The notes: generated by a model from the letters alone, not told the origin. Counted from the first letter of the stretch, positions 44,881 through 57,666 are shown. The stretch: 64,000 nucleotides of DNA from Heterobilharzia americana (GCA_944470555.2 OX104130.1:56453491-56517490), one strand, 5' to 3'. A program made the numbers and translations.

Positions 44881-45920
44881 CGTTGATTAGAGTTGTCACC
44901 AGGACAGGCTGTAAGGCACTTGTAGAGAAATCACAGCTTAATTTTTTCTGAAGCTTAAGCTGATTACTTTGTCTAGAATGACAATGGAAGCTTCATGATT
45001 AATTCATCTAGCTAAGAGAACACAACATCACCAAGGTCGTTGGTCTGAGATATATGTGAAAGCGTTCGACAGTCTGATGGAGGATGAATATGTTATAAAT
45101 ACACTCACAACTTGAACGAAACTTCTCGCAAATCACTTTATCTGATTTATGGGGGGTCTATAAAGAACGGTTTAGGCACCACTAACTTTCAATCTGTAGC
45201 TATTCTGTAAAGGCCCACATTACCACACCCCATAGCACATCAACGTAATAGGCACATGGACGACAGACAGAAACAAGGAAAAAACAACGAAAATTGGTAT
45301 AAAGTTGGGGAAAATAGAACACGAAGTGAATCAACAACGAAATTCGATGTGACGATTAAGACCGTTAGCATAGGATAAAGGATTACTACATGACGGTCCA
45401 ATTTGAGACACATATCAAACTACAGAAAGCAATGGCTGCTAACTTGACGCAGTGGTCGGGCTTTTATATCATGATCAAACGAGATGTGCTGGTGGAACGC
45501 TTCTTCCTTCCAGTTCCTAACATATTGCAACGTCTGTTGGATACAGGGTACAGAAAAAAAATTAACGGATGTAACCAATACCTCCGAAAAGCAATGGAGA
45601 GATGTTGCTTCACCAAACAAATATATTTTCACTCACATTCATTGGGAAATAAAATCCCGAAAATATAAATATCATTTACCCAATCAACTAAGTTTATAGT
45701 ATCTCGGACTGAAAACGTTTATCAGTAAAAGGGCGCACTATTTATAGTAACTATGATGACATTGGAAGACAAGGGATAAGTAGTACATTAGAAGAGGTAT
45801 GAGCCAGTCAGAACACTGGCGGGGTTATATGAAATGTAACCCACATGCAGTAAAACGAGTTCGAATGAATATAGTTTAAAAGTACAATAGGTAAGTATGG
45901 AATATTAGGGATGTAGGCAT
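44881..45920. other. Unclassified DNA
   Basis: The frame at 45390-45668 (92 codons) has no recognised motif. Nothing else supported. Confidence 0.3.
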
Positions 45921-46283
45921 CCATAATAACTTTTCTTGGCATCAAGGGGGCCATTTGTGACTGGCTTCTAGTAGATGTCCCTAGTCTCTGCGGTCATGCA
46001 CTAACCTTTGTTTCTCATGTACCTCAAGAAGACTTAGTCTTTGACGGTGTGGGCAGTCGGGAAGTGTCGACCGCCCTAACAACCCTGTCAGTTTTCAGGT
46101 TCTCTCAGACCACTGTCCAACTTCCTTATCCTTACCTTCTAGTCTTCCATCACGTGTCTCAGTTAACAATCCTACATCATCTTTAATTTCTTCTAGTTCT
46201 ACAGCTTTCGACAGCAATGAGTCCACAGAACAGCATTCTTGGTCCTCCTTAAACCACACTCCAAATTACACATCGGAGTCTTC

Positions 46284-46700
46284 AACGTCCGCACCCTCCG
46301 TCAAATTGGCGAAAACTCTAGCAACTCGGGCCATGGATTTGTGCTGTTTGTGAGACACGCGTACGGGACCCAAGTGCAATTATTCACTTAACCTCTCTCG
46401 GCTAATATGGCGACTCCACAAAATTTACCTTTCGGGTTTCCGGAGATTTTATGGCTGGTTCTCGCGGTCTTGCAGGTGTAGGCATAGCATTAAGCGCTAG
46501 GCCAGAAATCTCACTACTAGACTGGATTCTAGTTGTCAGGCGGCTATGTGCTATCGTAGTGAAGGGCGCAGTGAGAACTGAAAGAGTTGTGGAAATATGC
46601 GGTCTTCTCTTTGTAACCTACCTTTACGCACACACTGACTGCAGTTGGGATCTAGTGAAGGATGAGTTTTACTGAAAAGTGTCTAACCTTATTCTGAAAG
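46284..46700 (+). pseudogene. LINE L3 endonuclease remnant
   Basis: Contains GVFNVRTLRQIGEN (normally 'LGAFNVRTLCQIGQ'), MAGSRGLAGVGIALSARPE, SLLDWILVVRRLCAIVVKG and an 'AHTDCSWDLVKDEFY' block (normally 'APTDCSSDATKDEFY'). After 46675 the frame is lost before GDFN, so no active site is left. Confidence 0.7.
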
Positions 46701-47469
46701 AAAAATGTTTAGACGTGGTTGTTGTTGCAGGTTAATCCAATGCACTGGTAGGGAGGCTGAATGAGGCAGAAAAGGACTTTGTTGGCACTCGTAGTCCCGA
46801 TTGAACGAGCAGATAACAGTGATTGCCTATTGTAAGTGTGCTCAGATAACTTTGTTTCTAGCTAGTATAAACTCCAGACATAGATAAAGACACTGTCTGA
46901 CGTGACGTCCACCCAGCTCAACTCAGCGACGGACAGAGATAGACCACACTGCTATAAGTCATCGGTAAAAGACTGTCACATATTTGGCAGCTCGTGTTTG
47001 AACAAAGAGCATGCGTTGGTTCGGGCGCGTATATGTCTGCGTCTTAATGGACGGAGAAAAACTTTAGCAAAAAGACCATTATGAGTACAGCTCGATAATA
47101 AGAGCACTAAGGCCCCTTTCATTGAGAAACTGGGTAGGTAGTTATCGGAATAGAACACTGTCACTCATCCAGAAGAGGCTTGGTGCCATCTCCAGCCTGC
47201 TGTAAAAAGAGCGTTGAAGACCGTAGATGACTCAAAAAGTGGTTCAAAATAGCCGGTGGATATTAGCAACTTCTGAACTAACAGATGTACGCGAACGCAT
47301 CCCTGCTGGGTCTAAGCAACATGAAGAGAGAGCGTAATACAAATTTAGAGTGACAAAAAGCCTAGCAATGATCGCGAACAGTGGTGGGCAGTGTAGGCTA
47401 AAGAGGCTGAAAAGGCAGCGGCGATAGGTAACAGTAGACGATTATTTAAACTTGTTAAAGAAACTGGGG

Positions 47470-48609
47470 TGTGTTGACCAAATATTCACTCTCCCAGGTT
47501 CTGCAATACAGGTAGGCTCACCGGCGCCTGACAATAGCTGTTTCTCTATCTGAAGGCGACATTCGATCGAGAAGCCCTATAGCGATATCTCTCACTGAAA
47601 GAGATACCTGGTGAGCACATAATCTTATTGAAAGCTCTTTGTTCAAACACCTATGGGGGCATCAAAGCCTATGATAAGACGTCAGGTGTTGTGCATGTTG
47701 ACTGATGTCCGTCAGGGATGCCCATTCTCTCCACTCCTAATCAATTTTATCATAGGTGTTCTTATGGAGGTCTCCCACTCGACATCTAACTACACAGGGT
47801 TTGACATCATAGGAGAATTTTTGGCAGACCTAGAATATGCAGTTGACAGTCCTGTTAAGTGAAAACAGGTTCTAGAACAAAGACAAACTTACTAGCAAGT
47901 GGCCAACACTCCTCATATCTCTTGACTTCTAGGCGGCATTTGACTCAGTCGACCGTCAGGGTGTTGCGGCAGTCTCCGAATGTGAAAAAGTAGCGCGCAG
48001 GCTAATGAGGCCAATAAAAGCTCCTTAATTGAAACCACGCAGGCGTCTTAGAGTTTATGAGGAGATGAAATCTGAATTGAAGACAACTAGTGGTTTCCGT
48101 CAGAGAAGCCCGCTGTCATCGTTCCTACATAACTTCGTTATAAACGTACTGATGGACATAACCTTAGGTACGTCTGACTTTACAGAGTTCACCAACTCTC
48201 TGGAGGTCATCTAATTGACTTGGAATATGCAGACGTTATTGTCCTTCTAGGTGAAGACGCTGACAAAACGCAGGACCTTCCGAATACGTTGAGCAGAAAT
48301 CAGAGTATGTCTTGCATGCGTTTTGCACCTGTCAAATGTAAGATGATCCTATGGGACTGGTCTACAACTACTCCCAGCTTAATGGTAGGGAGTGAAGTGG
48401 TGGAATGTCCCGACCACTTCACTTACTTGGGGAGTTGCATTAGCCTGAACGCGCTGATTGCTGACAGAATCTCAGCTCGGATACAAAACACCCGTTCGGC
48501 ATTTGTCAACTTGCGTCACCTGTGGCGACGACCAACGAGATATCCGACTATCTACCAAACAATGAGTATACTGCGCTGTAGTTCGTTCTGTCCCGTTGTA
48601 TGGCTGTGA
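47470..48609 (+). pseudogene. LINE L3 reverse transcriptase with two palm segments
   Basis: The first palm stretch has CVDQIFTL (47477), ATFDREAL (motif A, about 47560), TDVRQGCPFSPLLINFIIG (motif B, 47700-47755) and a decayed LADLEYA. Then a second motif A (AAFDSVDRQG, about 47935), a second motif B (GFRQRSPLSSFLHNFVI, about 48090) and motif C as LEYADVIVLL (48215-48245), where the second Asp of YADD is Val. The last frame, 48220-48609, ends with the 'TYLGSCIS', 'ISARIQNTRSAF' and 'LRHLWRRP' thumb blocks. The palm therefore occurs twice, through either a nested insertion or a duplication. Confidence 0.7.
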
Positions 48610-49229
48610 AACATAGCCCTTAAAAGTAAGACATACAACGCAATTACCAAGTTTTGGTTACAGATGTCTTCGAGGTATTGCTCGCGTTTGGTGGAATCAC
48701 CGTGTGAGCAGTGTTGAGGTCAGGCAAAGGGTAACATGCAAGACAAGCAAGTCGACTGATGAGGTTGTGAACCTTCATCAACTGAGGTAGCTTGGACATG
48801 TGCCTTGCAGGTCGAATCAATGACTACCTTCAAATGCTGTTAGAAGTTGGATTTGATTGAGGGTTGAGGGTGGTCAGACCAAGACATGGCACTAGTCTAT
48901 GAAGTCCCTGACTGTTAGTTTGGGCCATGTGGGATGTAGATTACTTGTCTGGATGCGGTCTCCGAGACGATAGGAATCAGTGGTTGAGGACTCGGCGAAA
49001 TGGCTGAAAATCTGTCACAGTGGTGCAAATGTATTCATTCTTTGATATCTTCTGAAGATTCAATATAAGCACTAACCACTATCTTTAAATCGTTTATTCT
49101 CTCATATAACTTAGTCTACTTTGATATCGGTCATTCTCTAACTACCTGTTCTTCGTATACTACTGGGAAGTGTGGCAACTTGAACCGATGCACTTGTGTG
49201 CGAAGTTTTACGTTGATTCTGTTTGTCTG

Positions 49230-49480
49230 AGTCGATGAAGGTTCAGGTCACTAAATGGCTTCTGTATTTTACTTAGAATACAACATTCGACTTCCGTATT
49301 ACTGACTTGATAACATTACCACAACACAGCCTACGCTATGACGGGAAAAGTTGTCGAACACTTCAAGCCTCGTCATGTTTCCGATCTTTAATGGTCATGT
49401 CTCGCAGCCATACAGTGGAAAAAAGCGAAGTGCAGAGTAGTACACTCGACTCTTAGTTGACAATTAGATATCAAGGAAGC
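49230..49480 (-). mobile_element. LINE fragment L4, opposite orientation to L3
   Basis: On the minus strand a short piece of the LINE C-terminus is readable: 'YGCETWPLK' equivalent (TVWLRDMTIKD in another frame), MTRLEVFDNF, then a 'LNLHRLR'-like block. It sits tail to tail with the end of L3. Confidence 0.45.
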
Positions 49481-50850
49481 ACGAAATTTCGTAAGTTGGT
49501 AATAGCCAAAACAGGCTGCTAGCAGTAAATATTTTAGAAGCTACCAGTGGCAAACTAGTACTTCGATAATTATCACATGCCTTAAAGATGGGCATAACGC
49601 TAGCTTCATTTCGAAAATGGGACAATCAGAATACTATAACCCCTCAAAAAAATATAAAGTGGCCATTGACTAATGTTATCTCCATCCTTAAAAGGAGCTG
49701 GAGTTAACGTCTAGATCGGGTACCTTATAACACTTTAGCACTCAGAGTTGCTTAAAGAAAAATATTCGCTTCGTTAGGCAGGTCAGTGTTAATTAATTAT
49801 CCAATACAAGACAATGGAGTCCATATTTGAGCAGTACGTCTGCCAAATTGCATCTTGAAGCATTCTGTCATGAGTTTCAAGCGTCTATCACAGTTTCTGA
49901 TCGGTGTTATATTCACTGCAAACACCATCTCAACAATGCAAATATGACAACTTTCATGCAGTTGTTGACGGAACAAAATATCTCACTCAACAAGTTTCCA
50001 CATCTAGAACGAGAGGACTGCTAGTTCTTCCGTTTCAGAACGTAAGTATGAAAACAAAGAATAAATAAAGCGAAGCAGGCTACTGATAACTTAGTATGTA
50101 AGCTCAGGCTGTGACAACAAATAGACACCGAGTTTGCGCATGGACTTTGATAATGTGATCTTAGAACCTCTACAAGAGGAGTATCTTGAGCCTTAAAAAA
50201 AATCCTAGGGGATAGAAGTCACACCTGATATCAGTTCTGCTATGTTCAAGTTCTAACTTTCCTCTAAGATTCGTATTAGAGAAAATGATGAGGCGAGTGA
50301 CTTGTGGTATTCAAAATGCCACACACTATTGTTATGTCACATTTTAGTCGTTCATATTCAAAGGGATATGGACCCATTGTTGTCAAGCGTCTCGTTCGAC
50401 TTAAACTTTGGTCTACAAACTGACAGCACAGCACCTCTGTGTTCATTCAAAATTGTCGATACACTTTTGAAATGAAGAAAGTACTATAGTCCCAAACTAC
50501 AGGTGAAGTTGTGAAGAATTTGGTGGAAACACCTGTGATCACTGGGCAAAAACTCCTCGCACGGTTACACGTGCCACCCGTAATATCATGTCGATAAGAT
50601 TACAGGCTAGTAAAATAAGTGAATTTCTTTCAGTTTATAATGGATTTTAACGTTATTTGGGTAAACCACAAACATAAAACAGGTTGATCCGGACCAACGA
50701 TCAGCTTACCAAACACCAGAAGTAGCGTTAACAGGGAAACACCCGCATTTATAAGATAAGCGTTTCAACAGTATTTGACGTCGTTCCAAATCGTTGCGGA
50801 TTGAATAGTAAAGGCTTTCACGCAACTAGCTTCCTAGTGTAAGAGATGAA
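49481..50850. other. Non-coding DNA with a possible orphan exon
   Basis: The plus-strand frame 49827-50022 ends just before a good donor (gaac|gtaagt at about 50041), but it is closed by a stop first and has no recognised motif. Nothing else supported. Confidence 0.3.
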
Positions 50851-52448
50851 AATTTCTAGTTCCCTTAGTTTTGAGTCATATTTCATTTCAAGAAGCTGTT
50901 AGACTCTTGTTAGCCATGACGCTCCCAGACTGTTACAAAAGACATCATTACCATGAGTCTAGAGTTCGAAGGGGCGTAGTTATTGTCATCTACAAAGGTG
51001 GTGTGCAGAAGCTAGAGGCTAGTACGGTGTCGAACCATAAAGTCTCTGGAGAGCAGAAGGTTCCATTTTACGGAACTAGCGTTGAAACGAATATTGCATT
51101 GGTCTTGAGACGTGAACGGAAAGCTAAGGTGGCGGGGAATGCATCTGTCTAAAACCCAGTTAGTGTGTTATGAGAGGGGTTTGGCGATCAAATAAGCGAG
51201 AGGAGAAGCAGCTTCCCAATGTGCATGGAATGCTGTAGTGAACCGAAACGTCTTTCCCAAATACAGACCGACCAATGACCGAAAAGATATGAGAGGCCTT
51301 GGAAATATAGCCTCAAGATAAGTATCTCACATTAGGCGGAGAAAGTGGGTGTAAACAGGAGTTAAAAGACTCGCATAGTGTGAAGTGGAATGCTCATGCC
51401 CTGGAATGGGTAGGGTTAGCATTTCGGCAGTTGCTTTCGAAGACTACGGTCGATGTTCATGTCAAAACCTCATTCGACTTAGGAAGTGGATAGTGAGAAA
51501 AGTGGGAGATTCCTTGCGATTATTGAAGGTAGTTTTATGGAACAGCACAGAAACGGAAGTTATCCTAAGAAGGCAAATAAAGTGTGGGAATACTGGAATC
51601 CGACACGACCGGTCTCTAGTGGATAGGACTGAGGTAAGAAGGGGATGTGGCTATGCTGAAAACCAGGCTTGGTAATAGATATGAAAGGTCCTGACACAAT
51701 TATCTGTAAAGCAGCTCTTTAACAATACACTAACTCTTGGCACACCAGAAGCAGATCCTCCTGCAACAACTTAACTCACGAAAATGTGGCGAGGGCATAT
51801 GAAGAATTACCTCAGCCACATAAACTTCAGGCTCAGACTAGCAACCTCTTGCCATCGAGCATCCTGATGCATAACAAACCCATTGATGAAATCAGTACCA
51901 AAATATGAGGCAAGGTAAGCCATTTGGTAAACTGTACCGCCACTGAAGTGAGTAAGGAGCTTGCACTTAAAATCACTGCAATAGTTTGCAATGTCTCCGA
52001 CGTGACAAAGTCGAAGAAGGCATGTGAAATTTCGGTTAAAAAACCAGAAACGCATTATGTCCATGCAAAACGTTTTAGACTGGAAAAGAGCCAGCAGGAC
52101 AGTTGCTGTCCTATATGCTTTCTTTTTTAGAACACACACAAAAATAAAAATGTTCATCCAAGCAGAATCTTTCACACCGAACAACACTACCTTCACAGCA
52201 GTAAAGGTAATTCTTGATAAGACAGTGGTGGTAAGACAGGCAAATAACTTCGCGCTCAGACCAGACTGTCGGAAAGCTTCGATTATTGTGCCGCATGCTG
52301 ATGCAGTGGATATCTCTTCCAACATACTTGACCCCAAGATTTCGCCCTACCCGAGCGCTGTCAACTCAAGTATACAGAAAACCACATCAATTAAGAAGGA
52401 AACAGACAGCTGTGAAATGTACGATTTAACCCAAGCACCCAGCGCTGT
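50851..52448 (+). other. Unidentified older coding-like sequence, 5' portion
   Basis: This region is richer in GC than its flanks and has several open frames: 50871-51152, 51385-51675, 51924-52130 and 52024-52464. The last ends in the RTE leader. Its true continuation across the RTE insertion is at 57842, in the same frame. Peptide blocks such as VDISSNILDPKISPYPSAVN and SIKKETDSCEMYDLTQAPSA do not resemble a family I know. It could be an old transposon ORF or a decayed host gene. Confidence 0.35.
52441..52447. repeat. Target-site duplication of RTE copy C, left copy
   Basis: The 7-mer agcgctg lies just before the RTE leader and again at 57842-57848 just after its tail. Confidence 0.5.
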
Positions 52449-52849
52449 AACCTCGCCTGGCTAACTAGTTCACCAGTTACTAGCCCGTCCCAAGCCCGGG
52501 TAAAGAGGGGGTTGGGCACAGGTTTAGCAAACCTAACCCGTAAAACCAATCCAACCGCTAGGGAAACTTCAAAGCACAGACAAAATATGAAGATAAAAAG
52601 GAACTTATTCCTCTCTGGAATCGGGGAGACGAAATGAAACCGGTTGGTGAAAGCCTTCGGGAAGCCTATTGGCCGATGTACCTTCTCCCCCTCGATGAAA
52701 CCAAATTAAAAGCGGTATCTAATGTATAGCTTAATACTGTACACAATAGTCATTTCTCATTACCAAAATGATCAAACCTGTAAACTGGTTTGTATTCATG
52801 TAACCTACGTTGTATGAAACATATACTATTATTATTGTCACATGAGGAC

Positions 52850-53640
52850 ATGGAATGTCCACACCGTTTCAACCTACTAAGGCTGCAAAACAGATTGGAA
52901 GACATGGCCTAGAAGTGCGAAAGCAGGTGGAATGGAAGTAGACCCTCCAAACTATCAACTGGAGAGGAGTCAATAATCTACCCCTATATTGTCATCCAGA
53001 TGACAACCACGAGCACACTGAGGAAGTGACTATCATGATGTCACCAAGAGCATCGAAGGCCTCATGCAATGGGAGTCAATCTCCTCCAGGATCATGACAG
53101 CAAGGTTCAACTCAAAAGGAAGGAAAGTCACAATCACACAATGCTACTCACCTACAAATAATGCCGATGAAGAGAAGAAGGAGGAATTCTACAGACAACT
53201 TCAATCAACACTGGACAAGACCCCAACCCAGTCGGTAACATCAAAATTCTAATGGGTGGGGTGACATGAATGCCAAACTAGGAGTGGACAACACAGGAAG
53301 AGCACTAACCATGGGTCGAGAAGCGCTTGGTGAGTTGATGAACGAGAATGGAGAATTGTTTGCAGAATTCTGTGCATTCAACAATTTGGTGATTGGAGGC
53401 ATTGTATACAAACACAAGGATATCCACAAAGCGACATGGATTTCACCAGACACCAGGTGGACACACTACACCAAAAGGCAGATCGACTTCATCTCAATGT
53501 GGAGACAGTGGAGGCGCAGCCCACTTGACACAAAGTCAAGAAGAGGAGCAGATGTAGGTTCACACCACTCACTGTCTAGTGCAAGAAACCTTCCAAATAA
53601 AATTGATTACCCAAAAGCAAGTTGGTGATAGACCACAGTT
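52850..53640 (+). pseudogene. RTE copy C endonuclease remnant
   Basis: The start block is decayed near 52853 (acatggaatgtcc, from GTWNVRT). The frames at 53064-53252 and 53266-53628 carry ITQCYSPTNNADEEKKEEF, then MNAKLGVDNTGRALTMGREA, IGGIVYKHKDIHKATWIS, RQIDFISMWRQW and GADVGSHHSL, nearly identical to copy B. The stop in VTSKF and the shift around GGGG before the GDMN block (53253-53270) are shared with B. Confidence 0.75.
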
Positions 53641-54308
53641 CAAGTTCAACACCTAGAACAGAAAGTAAAGAACGAAACTACAAAGGACATCTACACGTCA
53701 ATCATCAGGAAAAAGGGAGATATCGAGCAACATCCCAGAAGAAACCTATGTGGATGGACACTAAAACTCTTTGAAAGCTATGTGGAAAGAAGCCTGCATA
53801 GCCGTATTAGGAAGGAAGAAGCAGGACGAGACAAAGAATGGATCACGACGGACACATGGAAGGTGATAGAGCAGGGAGAGGAGGATGGTCGTGGTGAAGC
53901 AGAAGATGAACCAGTGCAGTGCAGGGATGAACAACGGAAGGGGGAACTGAGCACAATCCATAAATACTGCACTGGACAAAGAAGTGAAGAAGAGTGCGCA
54001 CCAAGACAAAAGACACTCCTACAACACACTAGCAAGTGAAGCAGAATAGGCTGCTGGTAAGAGAGACAAATAACCAGGCTACTATCTGCGAGAGAAGAAA
54101 TCAACACAGATGAAACCAGTGAGAGATAGTGAAGAAAACGTAGTTACCACCAAAGAGGAGAAACAAAGGATTGACCATTTCAAAAGATACTTGAACCGAT
54201 CACCACCTGCAACTCGCCCAGAAACACCACCAGCGACCCAGCCACAGAACTACCAGCGAGCACAAACCCTCCGACAAAAGCTGAAGTGAAGTCCTGAAAG
54301 CCACAAAG

Positions 54309-55690
54309 TTGCTGAAATCTGGCAAAGCAGCAGGACCAGATGGAATTCCACCAGAAGCACTGAAAACAGACTCGGAGACAGCGGTAGACATGCTCGCACC
54401 ACTACTGCAGACGGTTTGGAAGGAGGGAAGGAAGGACAGGTACCTGCCCATTGATTGGAAGAATGGATACCTTGTCAAACTCCCAAAGAAGAGCGACCTA
54501 AGTCTTTGCTAGAACTCGAGTGGAATCATGCTCCTATCTAACCAAAGCAAAATATTATACCGCATCATTCCGGAGAGACTAAACAATGCGCTGGATTCTA
54601 AATTACGACCTGAACAGGCTGGCTGACTGACTTCAGGAAGTAAAAATCATGTGTGGATCAAATCGCAACGCGACACTACGCATCATCATAGAACGGAGTA
54701 TAGGATGTCAGTCAACTCTCTACCTCTACTTCACCGACTTTGAAGGGGCCTTCGACAACGTCCACCGACAAGCAATTCGGCAGGCAGCTGCTTCAACAAT
54801 ACGGCATGCCACAAATCATTATCAATCTCATTCAACAGCTATATGAAAACGCCACATGCCGAGTGATTAACAATCGAAAGCTCAGTGCCACCTTTGAGGG
54901 GAAGACAGGAGTAAGATAAGGCTGTCTACTATCTATCACCGATAATCTTCCTGGTTATGATCGACTGAACTGGATCATGCAGCAAACTGTGACGAGCGAG
55001 AAGAAGGGCATACGCTGGCTGGACCAATGAAAAGACCCCAGAAGAAGGTTTGCATTTCACCGACGATTTGTGTCTAATATCGCACAAACTCGAAGATCTA
55101 CAGGCAAAAACCAACAAGTTGACAGAAGAGGTAGAGCAGCGAGGACGAAAATTCCTTCAGGTGAACGTAGAGAAGACAGAGGTGATGAAGATACCCAACC
55201 AACAACAACAACAACAACAGCAACAACAAGTACCGATCACCATGAACGGGAGAAACCTAAAGGAAGTTGTCTCTTTCACCTACCGAGACAAGGCAGCATC
55301 GTTTCAACTACAGGCGGCGGCGGCGGCGGTGGCGGCACGGGTGAGGATGTCAAAGCAGCCAGGATCGGAAAAGCAAAATGGGCCTTCATTAACCTGAAAT
55401 CAGTGTGGATATCTTCTGCACTCAGCATGTGGAACAAGATGCGGATTTTCAACACTAATATTAGTCAAGTCAGTGCTTCTATATGGTTCAGAAGCTTGGT
55501 GTGTCACGAAAGGCATTTCCAAGAAACTGCAGATATTGATCAACAACTGCTTAAGCTCGTTTCTGCAGCTCAGGTGGCCAGAATAATGACGATAGGCAAC
55601 AGGGGACTCTGGCAACGAACCAATCAAAAATCCATCGCCCGACAAATGTACGGAGCAAAGCGAGGGTGGATTAGGTTGAGCCTGCACTGA
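54309..55690 (+). pseudogene. RTE copy C reverse transcriptase remnant
   Basis: In order: LKSGKAAGPDGIPPEALK (54312) with LPIDWKNGYLVKLPKKSD, then motif A LYFTDFEGAFDNVHRQAI (54725-54780), motif B with the same 4-nt and 5-nt duplications as copy D, the shared stop near 55028, FTDD for FADD (55058), a CAA tract (55199-55229), a GGC tract (55316-55336), and the thumb part with IGKAKWAFINLKSVWISSAL. The C-terminal part in frame 55070-55690 is cut by PLE (c). Confidence 0.75.
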
Positions 55691-55723
55691 GAAGACAATT
55701 CGGGGACATCAAGCACCAGGCAA

Positions 55724-55733
55724 TCAAGTGGAA
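55724..55733. repeat. Target-site duplication of PLE (c), left copy
   Basis: The 10-mer tcaagtggaa, repeated at 57667-57676. Other RTE copies have the single site at this position. Confidence 0.85.
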
Positions 55734-56200
55734 AGATTCTTTTCAACGAATTTATTTTCAAGCTGTACAATCGCATGTATATGATATTTGGAAAAAATTA
55801 TATCCTGTGGTGAAAACTCAACACTATACGGTGATGACAATGATAATAGAGCGGATGATGACATAGGCATTTGTGATTATAATAACAAATGAAGTGCGAA
55901 TAATCACAAATAGATTATGGAATATATGGAATGGTACATAGAGAGTATATAGCTCAGAAGAGGGTGAAAAAATTGCTGAAAATGGTAAATCAATTAGGTA
56001 TTATGTAATGGCATTAGACAAGTTGGACAAGATGAAGTCAATGTTTTCTAAAAGGATTAAGACAATTAGGTGAAACAACACCGAAACTAGTTAAAGTGAA
56101 GGTGATTATAATAACATTAATAGTGATAAAGTGAGGATACGAGGGTTAAATTAACAAAGTGGGAGAGGGAGCTAATGGGGTAGGAAAGTGTTATGGCCAT
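55734..56200 (-). repeat. Left inverted arm of PLE (c)
   Basis: 467 bp, reverse complement of 57176-57642 with two mismatches seen (near 55738 and 56188). Confidence 0.95.
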
Positions 56201-57185
56201 CGCCAAACTATTGATAGCTTTGACTTTTGTAGAAGACATATGGACGACACGTTTGTTATTTGCGACAAAAATGTAGACCTCGACGATATGCTCCGTTCAT
56301 TCAATGAATGTCATCAAGCCCTCAAGTTTACAACAGAGGAGAAATCATAATCAACTATTTCTTTTCTTGATGTGCTTCACGCCCGACGTCGGGATGGATA
56401 CCTTAAAAGATCCATCTACAGAAAACCAACGTGGAATGGACAACTAACTAATTTTTATGGTTGGGTGCCCATCAACAGAAAAAGAAATCTTATTCATTCT
56501 CTTTGCCATTGAATAAGAAATATCTGTGGTTATGATTGTATCGATGAGGAGCTACTTTTTTAAAAAGCATACTTGTCGAAAACGGTTACCTTAGCCGTTT
56601 TATTGATAAAAATATGCGGGAAAGAAACACTAAACCGGTCGTCCACTCGGTCTCAAAGAAAAGATTGTTTATGAGCCTAAAGTTTAAAGGAGACCTAGCA
56701 TCAGATGTACTGAAGAATCGTCTCACCAGATCAATCAATAGGACTTTCTTCGCAGCAAGACTTCAGTTGACTTTTACCAGCCGCAACCTATTCTCCGCCT
56801 GCGTTACAGACAAGCATCCTCCTGTTAAAGACAAGCATCTGCCTCCATGTGCATCTATCAGTTCACCTGCTCTTGTGGAGCCAGGTACACCGGCCGTAGC
56901 CAGAGAGTGCTTTCTACACGTATACGAAAGCATGTTCCTGCTTGGTTTTATAAAGGTGGGAGAAAATCTGCTACAAGTTCGATTCTGGAACATTTGATTG
57001 ACTTCCATCACACAACAAATCCAGACAATGACTTTGAAATTATTTATCAAATTCGCCCAAACCTCCCACGCTCTCTTCGTTTTCAACTCCTTAAAACAGC
57101 GGAGGCTTTAGCTATTCATGAACTAAAACCTGATCTGTGTGTACAAAAGAAGTATGTGCAGTCACTGTCTTTATCATGGCCATAA
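56201..57185 (+). pseudogene. PLE (c) truncated reverse transcriptase and GIY-YIG endonuclease
   Basis: The copy begins just before motif C: HMDDTFVICDKNVDLDDMLR (56240-56300), normally YVDD with Val changed to Met and Tyr to His. After a stop at 56348 it continues in frame with STISFLDVLHARRRDGYLK and RSIYRKPTWNGQ. The frame 56614-56840 matches element (b), and the GIY-YIG core at 56847-57185 reads CIYQFTCSCGARYTGRSQRV (YIG changed to YTG). Two or three frame breaks make it non-functional. The stop codon is at 57183-57185 inside the right arm. Confidence 0.85.
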
Positions 57186-57642
57186 CATTTTCCTACCCCA
57201 TTAGCTCCCTCTCCCACTTTGTTAATTTAACCCTCGTATCCTCACTTTATCACTATTAATGTTATTATAATCACCTTCACTTTAACTAGTTTCGGTGTTG
57301 TTTCACCTAATTGTCTTAATCCTTTTAGAAAACATTGACTTCATCTTGTCCAACTTGTCTAATGCCATTACATAATACCTAATTGATTTACCATTTTCAG
57401 CAATTTTTTCACCCTCTTCTGAGCTATATACTCTCTATGTACCATTCCATATATTCCATAATCTATTTGTGATTATTCGCACTTCATTTGTTATTATAAT
57501 CACAAATGCCTATGTCATCATCCGCTCTATTATCATTGTCATCACCGTATAGTGTTGAGTTTTCACCACAGGATATAATTTTTTCCAAATATCATATACA
57601 TGCGATTGTACAGCTTGAAAATAAATTCGTTGAAAAGAGTCT
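57176..57642 (+). repeat. Right arm (true 3' region) of PLE (c)
   Basis: 467 bp, partner of 55734-56200, followed by 24 bp present only on this side (57643-57666). Confidence 0.95.
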
Positions 57643-57666
57643 CTTCGTCGAATATTTGTTCTTGAG

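Larger units (their letters stand above)
45930..49225 (+). mobile_element. Non-LTR retrotransposon L3, same LINE family as L1
   Basis: A plus-strand copy with a leader, endonuclease (46280-46700), linker (47160-47460), reverse transcriptase (47470-48610), C-terminal part (48600-49020) and a 3' untranslated region matching that of L1 (MYSFFD block at about 49030, then similar sequence to about 49220). Many stops and frameshifts. Its 5' boundary is approximate. Confidence 0.7.
55734..57666 (+). mobile_element. Penelope-like element (c) with 467-bp inverted arms
   Basis: A 1933-bp insertion in RTE copy C. It consists of an inverted copy of the 3' region (55734-56200), a truncated reverse transcriptase and GIY-YIG remnant (56201-57175), the 3' region itself (57176-57642) and 24 further bases. 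The arms differ at only two positions by eye. The right arm begins just before the endonuclease stop codon, so each arm is the 3' untranslated region. Perfect 10-bp target-site duplications flank it. The coding part is already broken although the arms are almost identical. Confidence 0.92.

Noticed and set aside
51807..52337. A 176-codon minus-strand ORF.
   Set aside because: It overlaps plus-strand frames that stay in phase across the RTE insertion, and its Phe/Cys-rich composition is typical of an antisense shadow.
55734..56200. A GGTG/CACC stem followed by GAAAC near 56070 in the PLE (c) arm, resembling half of a hammerhead.
   Set aside because: It lies on the antisense strand of the element's 3' region and lacks CUGANGA.
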